Assembly (NCBI GenBank): GCA_029251165.1
Contig: JAQXDW010000017.1
Coordinates: 1 to 49,041, forward strand
Direction: 5' to 3'
DNA: 49,041 bases
From: Myxococcota bacterium
GTDB lineage: Bacteria; Myxococcota_A; UBA796
Shown in pieces: positions 27,707-35,810 of the stretch. The position numbers and the translations under genes are program-made. How positions within the stretch are numbered: position 1 is the stretch's first letter; every line of letters begins with the position of its first letter. The notes under the pieces are model-generated. The model had not been told where the DNA came from and ran no database searches. It saw only the letters and a program-made list of their open reading frames with translations.

Positions 27707-28555
27707 TTGAGCGAGACCTGGGCAATCCTCACCGACATCCATGGGAACATCGATGCCCTCGACGCTGTGCTGCGTGATGTAGAGCTTCAGGGGGCGGATA
27801 AGATCGTCGTCCTCGGTGACTCCGTCAACTACGGCGCGGCTGCGGTGGCGGTGATCGAGCGGATCACTTCGATCGCGGACATCATCCTGCTGGGGAACCA
27901 CGAGAAAGCGGTCCTGCACGGCGAGGAGGGCATGAGCGGTCCAGCGGGAGCCGGTCTGGCCTGGACCCGAGAGCAGCTCGCCTCTTGCGAGGCCTGGCAG
28001 CAGCTCGTTGATGGTGCCGTCTTTCCAGATGCCTGCGAGCGCATCGTCGACGATGTCCACCTGGTGCATGCCTCTCCTCGCGATCCGGTCCTGGAGTACG
28101 TTTGGCCGGGACACTCAAGCTACTACCTTGCATTCAATGACCAGATCGATCAACGCCTTGCGCAGATCCTCGCCGCGAGTCAGGCACGGCATTGCTTCTG
28201 TGGACACACCCACGTTCCTGCCGTCCTCCTCCCGTATGCCGAGCGGCGACTGCTCAAGCTGCTGCCCTGGGATCGCCGCCTGAGCTTCGTCGGACCGCAG
28301 GCCATCTTCTTCGTCCCAGACACCACCCTCAGGATCGAGGGCCTCTCAGAGAGCCCGGTGATCATCAACCCCGGCAGCGTCGGGCAGCCCCGGGATGGTC
28401 GTCCTGAGGCTGCATACGCACTCTACAATGGCGACGAGCTCCGGTTTCGCCGGGTTCCCTACAACATCGACGCCGCCGGAGAGAAGATCCGCGCGCTGCC
28501 CATCGATGATGATGCCCGGGACTATCTCGCCGATCGGCTCCTGCGCGGAGAGTAA
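27707..28555 (+). CDS. Calcineurin-like metallophosphoesterase
   Basis: Two-metal phosphoesterase of 282 residues, cytoplasmic, in the YfcE-related group. All metal-site motifs are visible in order: LTDIHGN, GDSVNYG, GNHEK, VHASPR and CGHTHVP, followed by the NPGSVGQPRDG block typical of this group. The substrate is unknown; relatives cleave phosphodiesters or phosphoproteins. I choose TTG at 27707 because AGGAG stands 5 nt upstream and the protein then begins directly before the first strand (SETWAILTDIHGN); the long open frame from 27461 adds Cys/Arg-rich sequence that is not family-like. Convergent with the membrane-protein gene at 28628. Confidence 0.9.
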   Translation: MSETWAILTDIHGNIDALDAVLRDVELQGADKIVVLGDSVNYGAAAVAVIERITSIADIILLGNHEKAVLHGEEGMSGPAGAGLAWTREQLASCEAWQQLVDGAVFPDACERIVDDVHLVHASPRDPVLEYVWPGHSSYYLAFNDQIDQRLAQILAASQARHCFCGHTHVPAVLLPYAERRLLKLLPWDRRLSFVGPQAIFFVPDTTLRIEGLSESPVIINPGSVGQPRDGRPEAAYALYNGDELRFRRVPYNIDAAGEKIRALPIDDDARDYLADRLLRGE

Positions 28556-28560
28556 GCACT

Positions 28561-28603
28561 GGCAGCGTGCGCAGGGCTTGCCCCCTGAGGCTCAGCACGT
28601 GCC
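28561..28603. terminator. Possible hairpin between convergent genes
   Basis: ggcagcgtgc pairs with gcacgtgcc apart from one bulged base, with a loop of 24 nt that itself contains gggcttgcccc. It lies in the 72-bp gap between two convergent stops. There is no T-run, so the call is weak. Confidence 0.3.
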
Positions 28604-28627
28604 GTCTGGCTCCCGCCGCAGGTCATT

Positions 28628-29470
28628 TCACAGGCTGGCATGGATGGGGTCATCGACTTCAGGGGCTCCGCCCATCCCCAGGCGTCCGCTCAGCCGAAGC
28701 CCGCCGGCAATGTACTGCCGGTCAACTCCAGAGCGACCGTCGCTGTCGCGGGGCTCCCACTGGGTCGTGACCTCTCCCCAGCCTGAGAGGATGAGCGTGC
28801 CCCCGGTGCCGAGGTAGCTCAGCCCGAGCTGAGGCTCGAGCATCACCTCATTGCGGACGGTGTTTCTCTCGTCTCGACGGTGGCGGTTCTGAGCGGTCGA
28901 CTTGATGAGGACCCGTCCGTATACACCGATTGGCCCGACCACCTGACCGATGAACTCGCCGCCGAGGCCGCTGCCGATGGAGATGTAGTACTTCAGCTTC
29001 TCGTCATCGTCCTGGTCGGTGTTCGAGAGCCCGAGGAGGGTGAGGTTGGAGGGCACCAGCGCCGTGAGGCGATAGCGAGGGCCCTCGGCGAGCCGCCTGG
29101 ATCCGATCCAGTGCCCGCCGATGATGCTGAGATCGAGCCGGTCTCCCAGGTTGCGGCGGACGCGGACGCTGGCGAGCATTGAGTCCGCCTGGAGCCTGTC
29201 GAGCTTGATGTAGCCGGCCTGATCAATGCCGATGCGGGCGGAGAACGCCTCCGTGTTGTTGGCGAATCTGCCGCTGAGCAGGCTGCCCTTCTCAGAGTCC
29301 TCCTCGCTGAAGCGAAGGTAGGAGAGCTCTACCCCCTGGAGCGATGCCGTGGACCGGTCGGGAATCGGAACGGGACCAGACTGGACCGCAGCGACATAGG
29401 GGCCGATCGAGAGCTGGTGGTGCTCTGGTGAGGGGAGCATGGAGAGCGCAGAGAGGGGGACAAGCCACAT
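28628..29470 (-). CDS. Putative outer-membrane beta-barrel protein
   Basis: Exported protein of 280 residues. The N-terminus MWLVPLSALSMLPSPEHH looks like a signal peptide, and the rest is built of alternating hydrophobic/polar strands with frequent Gly and aromatic turns (GVELSYLRF, DLSIIGGHWIG, GEFIGQVVGPIGVYGRV, TLILSGWGEVT), as expected of a small outer-membrane barrel. No family is recognised, and a C-terminal aromatic residue is absent (it ends HASL). The ATG at 29470 was chosen to place the signal at the front; the open frame runs to 29515. Divergent from the aminotransferase gene at 29569. Confidence 0.65.
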   Translation of the reverse strand: MWLVPLSALSMLPSPEHHQLSIGPYVAAVQSGPVPIPDRSTASLQGVELSYLRFSEEDSEKGSLLSGRFANNTEAFSARIGIDQAGYIKLDRLQADSMLASVRVRRNLGDRLDLSIIGGHWIGSRRLAEGPRYRLTALVPSNLTLLGLSNTDQDDDEKLKYYISIGSGLGGEFIGQVVGPIGVYGRVLIKSTAQNRHRRDERNTVRNEVMLEPQLGLSYLGTGGTLILSGWGEVTTQWEPRDSDGRSGVDRQYIAGGLRLSGRLGMGGAPEVDDPIHASL

Positions 29471-29568
29471 CACATGCTTGTAGCAGAACTGCGATCTCGC
29501 TGGCGGTGTTCTCACCGATCACTTGGCCTGGAGATGGGATATCAGCACTCCACTGTCAGGAGGTATGG

Positions 29569-30759
29569 ATGCCCAGGATCTCAGACCGCGCCGGCGTGCT
29601 CCAAGAGAGCGCAATTCGAAAGCTCGACATCACGGTTCGTCAGCAGCGGGATGTGGACTTCTTTCGAATCAACATCGGCCAGCCCGACGTCGCCACTCCC
29701 GCACCGATGCTTGATGCCATTGCCTCCTGGCGGCCCGATGTCATCGCCTATGGTCCGGCCTCCGGGTCGCTGGAGTGCCGTGCTGCGGGCGCTCGATACC
29801 ACAGCGCATGGTGTCCGCAGCTGACCGCCGAGCATGTCGCGATTACCACTGGTGGTAGCGAGGCGCTGTTGTTTGCGTTCACCGCGATGTGTGATCCCGG
29901 CGATGAGATCCTGGTCCCTGAGCCCTACTACACCAACTACAACGGCTTCGCGACGGTCGCGGGTGCGACGGTCCGATCCATCCGAACCCGGCTGGAGGAT
30001 GGCTTCGCGCTGCCCTCGAACGCAGAACTGGACGCCGCGTTCACCGACAAGACCCGAGCGCTGGTGTTCTCAAATCCCTGCAACCCCACCGGCGCAGTCT
30101 ATGCCCGAGCCGAGGTCGAGCGGGTGATCCGCTGGTGCATCGCGCGGGGGATCTGGGTGGTGGCCGATGAGGTCTACCGTCGGATCTGGTTCGAGTCTCC
30201 GCCGACCTCAGCCCTGGAGCTGCCCTGGGCGGCAGAGCATGTGGTGGTGATCGACTCGATGTCGAAGACCTGGTCGGCCTGCGGGCTGCGGCTGGGCATG
30301 CTCATCAGCCGCAACATGGCCCTGATGGAGAAGGTCGAGCGTCTCGGTCAGGCCCGGCTCGGCCCTCAGCTCCTCGCACAGCATGCAGCGATGGCTGCCC
30401 TGGCGCTGCCGGAGTCGTACTACGAGTCCGTTCGGGCCACCTGGCGAGCGCGCGTCGCGGTGATGTCGGATGCCCTCGCGGCGCTGCCCGATGTGCAGAG
30501 CCACCGTCCTGAGGGGGCGTTCTATACGATGGCCCGGCTGCCCGTGGACAGCTCTGAGGCCTTCGCTCGGTTCCTCGTGACCGACTTTCGTTCCTCAGGA
30601 CAGAGCGTCGTGGTTGCCCCCGGCGGCGGCTTCTATGCCGACCCCGCCAGCGGTCAGGATGAGATTCGACTCGCAGCGGTTCTGAAGCCTGCGAAGCTGC
30701 GCCGCGCGGTCGAGATCCTCGGCGAGGCTCTGGCCGCATACCCCGGACGCACCGGATGA
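29569..30759 (+). CDS. Class I/II pyridoxal-phosphate aminotransferase
   Basis: Full-length, apparently active fold-type I aminotransferase of 396 residues, in the aspartate-aminotransferase group. Motifs: TTGGSEALLFAF (phosphate site), SNPCNPTGAV (Asn), VVADEVYRRIWF (Asp, Tyr), SMSKTWSACGLRLG with the PLP lysine, and a late Arg in EIRLAAV. The amino donor cannot be read off. AGGAGG (29558-29563) is 5 nt before the ATG at 29569, which settles the start; the frame is open to 29344 but the extra part is a shadow of the divergent gene. The stop overlaps queD by ATGA. Confidence 0.92.
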   Translation: MPRISDRAGVLQESAIRKLDITVRQQRDVDFFRINIGQPDVATPAPMLDAIASWRPDVIAYGPASGSLECRAAGARYHSAWCPQLTAEHVAITTGGSEALLFAFTAMCDPGDEILVPEPYYTNYNGFATVAGATVRSIRTRLEDGFALPSNAELDAAFTDKTRALVFSNPCNPTGAVYARAEVERVIRWCIARGIWVVADEVYRRIWFESPPTSALELPWAAEHVVVIDSMSKTWSACGLRLGMLISRNMALMEKVERLGQARLGPQLLAQHAAMAALALPESYYESVRATWRARVAVMSDALAALPDVQSHRPEGAFYTMARLPVDSSEAFARFLVTDFRSSGQSVVVAPGGGFYADPASGQDEIRLAAVLKPAKLRRAVEILGEALAAYPGRTG

Positions 30760-31187
30760 TTACCTGCACCCGTCGGATCGAGTGGGACTCGATGCACCGC
30801 ATTCCGCTCCACGAGAGCAAGTGTCGGGCCTTCCATGGCCACCGCTATGCCGCAGAGATCACCTGCCACATCGAGCAGCTCGATGATCGCGGTCGGGTGA
30901 TTGACTTCGGGGTCGTCAAGCAGAAGGTGGGCGGCTGGGTGGATGACCACTGGGACCACACCGCCATCCTCATGCGCGACGATCCAGACCCGGCGGTGCA
31001 GGCCATCGCGGCATCCAATGCTGCGCACGGAAGGCCGGTCTACTGGCTCGATGATCCCCCGACCGCCGAGAACGTGGTCGCGGAGCTGGCCCGGGTGGCC
31101 CAGGAGCTTCTCGCGGACACCGGCGTCACCGTGACCCGGATTCGCCTCTGGGAGACCCCCAACGGCTCCGCAGACTGGACCCGCTGA
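30756..31187 (+). CDS. queD: 6-carboxytetrahydropterin/6-pyruvoyltetrahydropterin synthase family (QueD-like)
   Basis: Zinc enzyme of 143 residues acting on dihydroneopterin triphosphate, in the route to queuosine/7-deazaguanine or to tetrahydropterin. Seen: DSMHRIP (zinc His), SKCRAFHGHRY (catalytic Cys and two zinc His), GRVIDFGVVK, DHWDHTAIL (catalytic Asp/His) and LWETPN (substrate Glu). It is translationally coupled to the aminotransferase by a 4-nt overlap. No other queuosine gene is nearby, so the exact pathway is open. Confidence 0.9.
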   Translation: MITCTRRIEWDSMHRIPLHESKCRAFHGHRYAAEITCHIEQLDDRGRVIDFGVVKQKVGGWVDDHWDHTAILMRDDPDPAVQAIAASNAAHGRPVYWLDDPPTAENVVAELARVAQELLADTGVTVTRIRLWETPNGSADWTR

Positions 31188-31193
31188 GCGGCA

Positions 31194-32309
31194 TCAGGTG
31201 AGGTACTGCACCGGATGGTTGGTGCCGCAGTAGGGGCAGATGAGGGCGGTCTGTCCCTTGACTGGTGCCTCCAGCGGTGCATCACAGCCGACGCACTTCT
31301 CCGGCCAGACGACCTTGTGTGCGGCCGCCCCTGCGGGAGCACCGCCGGCAATGCCCTGTGGCTGTGAGGTTGCGGCGGCCTCGGCCTGATAGCTTCCCAG
31401 ATCGCCGGAGCGGATCAGCTCGACCACACCATCCCAGTCGGCTGCGGAGCCGCTGGTGATCTCGAAGGTGGTGGTGGCGGGCGCCTTGGCTTTCTTGGAC
31501 CACGAGAAGGTCAGGAGCTGATCCTTCATGACCCAGCCTCGGGTGGAGTCGACCGAGTCGAGGAGGTGGCCGACGGGCTCGTCGATCATGAGCTCCTGGA
31601 GGCTCTCTTTCTCTGCAGTGAACACGAAGAACTTGCGCTTCGTTACCCGCTCTTCCTTCTGCTCGAACCGAACCCGATGATCGGTGAACATCAGCATCCC
31701 AGCTGGCTTGTCGGAATTCGGGGCATCCTCCCAGATGGCCTCTGCGGCGGCGATGGGGCGCTCCTCTGGGGCCATCTTGAAGGTGGCGGAGTCGAACTGA
31801 TCGAGGGTCCAGTGGAGGTCCTTGACCTTGCCCTTCAGGTCAGAGATCGACTTCAGCAGGGGGCTGCTGTGCGCCTCCAGGCGATCGGTGGTCGCGCTGA
31901 CCTCGGACTTCACACCGCGAACCGTTGACTCCAGAGACTCAATGCTGTCTGCGTTGCGGAGGGGATTTCCGGTGATCTCGGCAGCATCGCGAGACAGCCT
32001 GGAGACCTCCCGCTGGAGACGGTTGTCGACCTGATCGATCTCGCGCCGCAGCGCGGTCATCACCGACTCCGCAGAAGAGCGCGCCTCCGCCAGGGTCTCC
32101 TCCAGATCTCCCCGGAACGCATAGCCGCGGCTGCGCAGCCGCTTGAGCTCCTCGGTGAGATCTGGCAGGGATGCTGTGGCCTCAGAGACATCCTCGACAA
32201 GCTCAGAGAAGGTGATCTCTCCCTTGAGATCAGCGATGTCGTCGCGGAGGTTGTCGAGTGTCCGCGCGAGCTTCCGGCGGCGCGCTTCTCTTGGATCTTC
32301 AGTCGTCAT
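31194..32309 (-). CDS. Coiled-coil protein with GRAM/PH-like core and C-terminal zinc ribbon
   Basis: Soluble 371-residue protein of unknown function. Residues 1-170 are charged and heptad-like, a long coiled coil. The middle (AEAIWEDAP, GMLMFTDHRVRFEQ, FVFTAEKESLQEL) reads like a GRAM/PH-type beta domain that may bind lipid or protein. After a Gly/Ala-rich linker the end has a four-Cys zinc ribbon, CVGCDAP...ICPYCG. GGAG lies 5 nt before the ATG at 32309; an upstream GTG/ATG frame to 32513 lacks family-like sequence. Tail-to-tail with queD, with only 6 bp between them. Confidence 0.78.
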   Translation of the reverse strand: MTTEDPREARRRKLARTLDNLRDDIADLKGEITFSELVEDVSEATASLPDLTEELKRLRSRGYAFRGDLEETLAEARSSAESVMTALRREIDQVDNRLQREVSRLSRDAAEITGNPLRNADSIESLESTVRGVKSEVSATTDRLEAHSSPLLKSISDLKGKVKDLHWTLDQFDSATFKMAPEERPIAAAEAIWEDAPNSDKPAGMLMFTDHRVRFEQKEERVTKRKFFVFTAEKESLQELMIDEPVGHLLDSVDSTRGWVMKDQLLTFSWSKKAKAPATTTFEITSGSAADWDGVVELIRSGDLGSYQAEAAATSQPQGIAGGAPAGAAAHKVVWPEKCVGCDAPLEAPVKGQTALICPYCGTNHPVQYLT

Positions 32310-33031
32310 CGATGCTCCGTTGCTCGATCCCCCTGGAGCTTCCAGGTGGCAGCATTGACTGCGGCGAGGTGCCGCGGAAGGCACTGTAAGTGCTCGGTAG
32401 GGTGCGACCGCCATCGATGATGGCTCCCGACCAGCCAAGCACTCATCCGAGTCCTTTGCATGAGACCAGTACCCCGTCGAGAGCCTACCCTGCCAAGCAC
32501 TTCTGCCTTCCACATCATCGGTACCCCAGCAGCATCCACGATGCCGCCCAGGTCACCCATGCTGAGCGGCGCGATCCCGGCGCAGGTCAGCGAGCCCAGA
32601 CGCGACGGAGAGTCTCTGACGATTGGTCCGGTGAGGACCGCATGCTGCGACAGCAGCACAGCAGAGGCGAGAAGCGGTGGGTGCGCCGAGGTCGCGCAGA
32701 GGCTCCCAGGGCTCACCCTGACCGACCACGACGCCAGCGAGCAGACGCGCCCTGCGCACCAGGCTCGCATGCTGACTCGAGTGTCCGCCGGGCGGCCATC
32801 TCCAGGGCACATCAGATCGTGCGGCGGTCTTGTTCGAGACCAACCACAGCATTACCGGGGGCTCCACCAGACCGGCTCGACGCGACTGGAGAGCGCGGTC
32901 TGTCGCTTCGTCGGCCATGCGCTGGATGCCCTGTCTCGAGAGGGCCAGGGGGCCGTGTCCCATGGGGCTGTCGGTGTCGTTTGTCGGTGATGACGACAGG
33001 TTTCGAGAGTAGCGGGATATACCGAGCGGCG
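32310..33031. other. 722-bp interval with no supported gene
   Basis: Lies between two divergent genes. Open frames exist on both strands (for example 32460-32990 plus and 32553-33170 minus), but none has a good ribosome site, a recognisable motif or protein-like composition; they are Arg/Ser/Cys/His-rich. I see no tRNA-like fold, no long repeat and no mobile-element end. It may hold a decayed gene, a small RNA or only regulatory DNA. Confidence 0.5.
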
Positions 33032-34378
33032 ATGAAGCAACCTTCCCGTCGAACTGTCCTGCTCTCTCTCTCCGCCGCCAGCCTGCTGCCCGCCTGTGGG
33101 CGCAGCAGCGACACCGGCACAGCCTCCGAGACCACCCCGGTCCGTGATCCAGAGCCCGATCCCTGGGCACCGGATGGGACGGAGGATGACAGCGTGTTCC
33201 CGTGGGGCGTGCAGGTCGGAGATGCCACTGACTCCGGTGCGCTCCTCTCCGTCGAGACCACCGCGAAGTCGCTGACCCTGGTGGTCATGCAGGGGAGCGA
33301 TGGGGAGTGGCGCGAGGTCGATCGCGAGGACGGTCTGACCCCTCAGGACGGTCACCTCCAGATCGAGCTGACCGACCTCTCGCCTGACACCGCCTGGAGC
33401 GTGGTGTTCTATGAGCCCGGCGGCGCACGGTCTGCTCCGGCCCGCTTTCGGACCGCGCTGGCGGACGGAGACGCACGGGTCGTGGTGTTTGGGGCGACCT
33501 CCTGCCTCGGCGGGAACACGCCCTGGCCATCACTGAGCCAGGCGGCCGCTGAGCGGTACGACTTCTTCTGCTTCCTCGGCGACACGGTCTATGCCGACGG
33601 CTCAACGACAGCGGCCGACTACCAGTGGCACTGGGATGCCGCGATGAGCACTGGCGGGATGCGCGACCTGTGTCAGAGCACAGGGCTCATCGTGACCTGG
33701 GACGATCATGAGGTCGACAACAACTGGTCATGGCAAGACGCAGGAATCGAGGAGCGGTTTCAGAACGCGCTCGACTGGTTTGGCCGTGCGCTTCCCCACC
33801 GGACAGGGCAGGGATTGGCTGGAATCTGGCGCAAGCTGTCCTGGGGCGACACGCTGGATGTGTTTGTCCTGGAGTGTCGTGCGGAGCGGTCTGCGGCGGA
33901 CGGGGTGTACCTCTCTCGCGCGCAGCTGGACTGGCTGAAGGCGGAGCTCTCGGCGAGCACTGCTCGGTTCAAGATCATCCTCAACTCCGTGCCGATCACC
34001 GACTTCTACGATGCCATTGGCATGCTGGCCGAGGACGACCGCTGGAGTGGCTTCCCGGAGCAGCGCGCGGAGATCCTCACCCACGCGGCCGACATTCAGG
34101 GTGTGCTCTGGGTCTCTGGTGACCTCCACTGGGGCGCGCTGAGTCAGGTGGATCCCGACGGCGGGGTCGCTGCTGACCAGCACGAGGTCCTGGCGGGGCC
34201 GGGCGGAAGCTTCCTGAACATCGCCGCAGACCTGGTGGTCAACCGAGAGCAGTATCCGATCCTGTTTGCGGAGTGGAACCACACCCGGTTCTCCTGCGAT
34301 CCGGGCACTGGTGTGGTCTCGGTGTCCTTCATCGGCGATGATGGCTCCGTCCTCTATGAGCAGGATCTCTCTCTCTAA
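33032..34378 (+). CDS. PhoD-like phosphoesterase, Tat-exported lipoprotein
   Basis: Metal-dependent alkaline phosphatase D family enzyme of 448 residues that would hydrolyse phosphate mono- or diesters outside the cytoplasm. The N-terminus has a twin-arginine motif (SRRTVLLSLS) ending in a lipobox (LLPAC), so it is probably folded before export and then lipidated. Metal motifs: FLGDTVYADG, TWDDHEVDNNWS and VSGDLHWGAL. The preceding domain (about 55-150) looks like the Fn3-like PhoD N-terminal domain. I take the ATG at 33032 since the signal follows at once; the open frame to 32390 is not protein-like. The MBOAT gene begins 3 bp after its stop. Confidence 0.9.
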   Translation: MKQPSRRTVLLSLSAASLLPACGRSSDTGTASETTPVRDPEPDPWAPDGTEDDSVFPWGVQVGDATDSGALLSVETTAKSLTLVVMQGSDGEWREVDREDGLTPQDGHLQIELTDLSPDTAWSVVFYEPGGARSAPARFRTALADGDARVVVFGATSCLGGNTPWPSLSQAAAERYDFFCFLGDTVYADGSTTAADYQWHWDAAMSTGGMRDLCQSTGLIVTWDDHEVDNNWSWQDAGIEERFQNALDWFGRALPHRTGQGLAGIWRKLSWGDTLDVFVLECRAERSAADGVYLSRAQLDWLKAELSASTARFKIILNSVPITDFYDAIGMLAEDDRWSGFPEQRAEILTHAADIQGVLWVSGDLHWGALSQVDPDGGVAADQHEVLAGPGGSFLNIAADLVVNREQYPILFAEWNHTRFSCDPGTGVVSVSFIGDDGSVLYEQDLSL

Positions 34379-34381
34379 GCC

Positions 34382-35794
34382 GTGCTTTTCCCGACTCTCG
34401 ACTACCTGATCTTCCTCCTGGTCGTCGTCGCGGCGTACTGGAGCGCGCCGCAGCGGTACCGGCTGATGGTGCTCGGGGTGGCCTCGCTGGTCTTCTATGC
34501 GAGCTGGGATCTCACCTACCTGCCGGCGCTGCTGCTGGTCTCCGGGGTCGCCTGGCTGGCCGGACGCCTCTTCGCTGCTGGACGGGCCCAGGGAGTGGGG
34601 ACCGCAGCGCTCCTGGGGATCCTGTTCACCCCGCTGTTCATCTTCAAGTACTGGGACTGGCTGGCCTGGAATGTGGAGGAGATCCTGGGCTGGGTGGGCA
34701 TCCCGCTGGCCCTGCCGTCGGTCGGGCTCGTGCTCCCGGTGGGCATCAGCTTCTTCACCTTCCAGGCGGTCGCCTACACCGTCGATGCGCGTCGTGGGGG
34801 GCCGGTCGAGCCGGGCCTGGGGCGGCTGGTGACCTTCCTGGCGTTCTTTCCGCAGCTCGTCGCGGGGCCAATTGTTCGTGCTCCTGAGCTGCTTCCCCAG
34901 CTCAAGACGCTTCCGCTCCTCAAGGGGGGCATGGTCGGGGAGGGGCTGTTTCGGATCACGAAGGGCATGCTCAAGAAGCTGCTCATCGCCGATGTCATCA
35001 AGGCCGCGATGGTCGATCCGGTGTTCGCGGAGCCCGAGCTGTATGGGGGGCTTGAGGTCCTCATCGCCCTGTACGCCTACACCTTGCAGATCTACTACGA
35101 CTTCTCTGCCTACACCGACATCGCCATCGGCAGCGCGCTGCTGTTCGGCCTGCGGCTGCCGGAGAACTTTCGGCGCCCCTACCAGGCGACCAGCGTTGCA
35201 GAGTTCTGGCGTCGCTGGCACATCACGCTGTCCAATTGGGTTCGCGACTACATCTACTACCCGATGGGCGGATCAAAGACCGACGCGGAGTGGAAGGTCT
35301 ACCGAAACATCCTCCTGACGCTGGTCACCATCGGCCTGTGGCATGGGGCCTCATGGAATTTTGTGATCTATGGAGTGCTGCACGGCACCGCGGTCGGACT
35401 CAATCGCTGGCAGCGCCAGCGGACCGGACGGCGACCCGGAGAGCCTGTCCCGGGTGGGTGGTGGGGCTGGCTGTGGCGCTTCTTGATCACCTTTCACTTT
35501 GTCGTGCTCTGTCGGATCCTCTTCCGGACCGAGGCGCTCTCGGGGGCGGCGGTGATCTGCACGCGACTGCTGGACATGGAGCTGCTGCTCCCCCGCTTCT
35601 CTCCGCTGACCTGGGGACTGCTGCTGCTCGGATACGGCATCCACTTCACCCCGACGCGGTGGGTCGACAGCCTCCAGGTGTGGTTTACCCAACGCCATCC
35701 TGCCCTTCAGGCCCTCATCGCGGCGCTCGTTGCGGCGGCATGCTGGCAGATGGGGACCCGCGATCAGCTCGCGTTCATCTACTACCGGTTCTGA
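34382..35794 (+). CDS. MBOAT membrane O-acyltransferase (AlgI/PatA/DltB-like)
   Basis: Integral membrane protein of 470 residues with about ten hydrophobic helices, which moves acyl (usually acetyl) groups from the cytoplasm to a carrier or glycan outside. The family hallmarks are PVGISFFTFQAVAYTVD, FFPQLVAGPIVR, YDFSAYTDIAIG, the WRRWHITLSNWVRDYIYYP block, and the catalytic His in LWHGASWNF. Start is GTG directly after the PhoD stop (3-bp gap), so both are likely on one transcript. An SGNH protein follows 16 bp later, the usual AlgI/AlgJ or PatA/PatB arrangement. Confidence 0.94.
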   Translation: MLFPTLDYLIFLLVVVAAYWSAPQRYRLMVLGVASLVFYASWDLTYLPALLLVSGVAWLAGRLFAAGRAQGVGTAALLGILFTPLFIFKYWDWLAWNVEEILGWVGIPLALPSVGLVLPVGISFFTFQAVAYTVDARRGGPVEPGLGRLVTFLAFFPQLVAGPIVRAPELLPQLKTLPLLKGGMVGEGLFRITKGMLKKLLIADVIKAAMVDPVFAEPELYGGLEVLIALYAYTLQIYYDFSAYTDIAIGSALLFGLRLPENFRRPYQATSVAEFWRRWHITLSNWVRDYIYYPMGGSKTDAEWKVYRNILLTLVTIGLWHGASWNFVIYGVLHGTAVGLNRWQRQRTGRRPGEPVPGGWWGWLWRFLITFHFVVLCRILFRTEALSGAAVICTRLLDMELLLPRFSPLTWGLLLLGYGIHFTPTRWVDSLQVWFTQRHPALQALIAALVAAACWQMGTRDQLAFIYYRF

Positions 35795-35810
35795 GAGGGA
35801 GGCATCAGCA

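Noticed and set aside
32390..33031. 214-codon N-terminal extension of the PhoD-like protein
   Set aside because: The Tat signal with lipobox begins at 33032, so upstream codons would block export.
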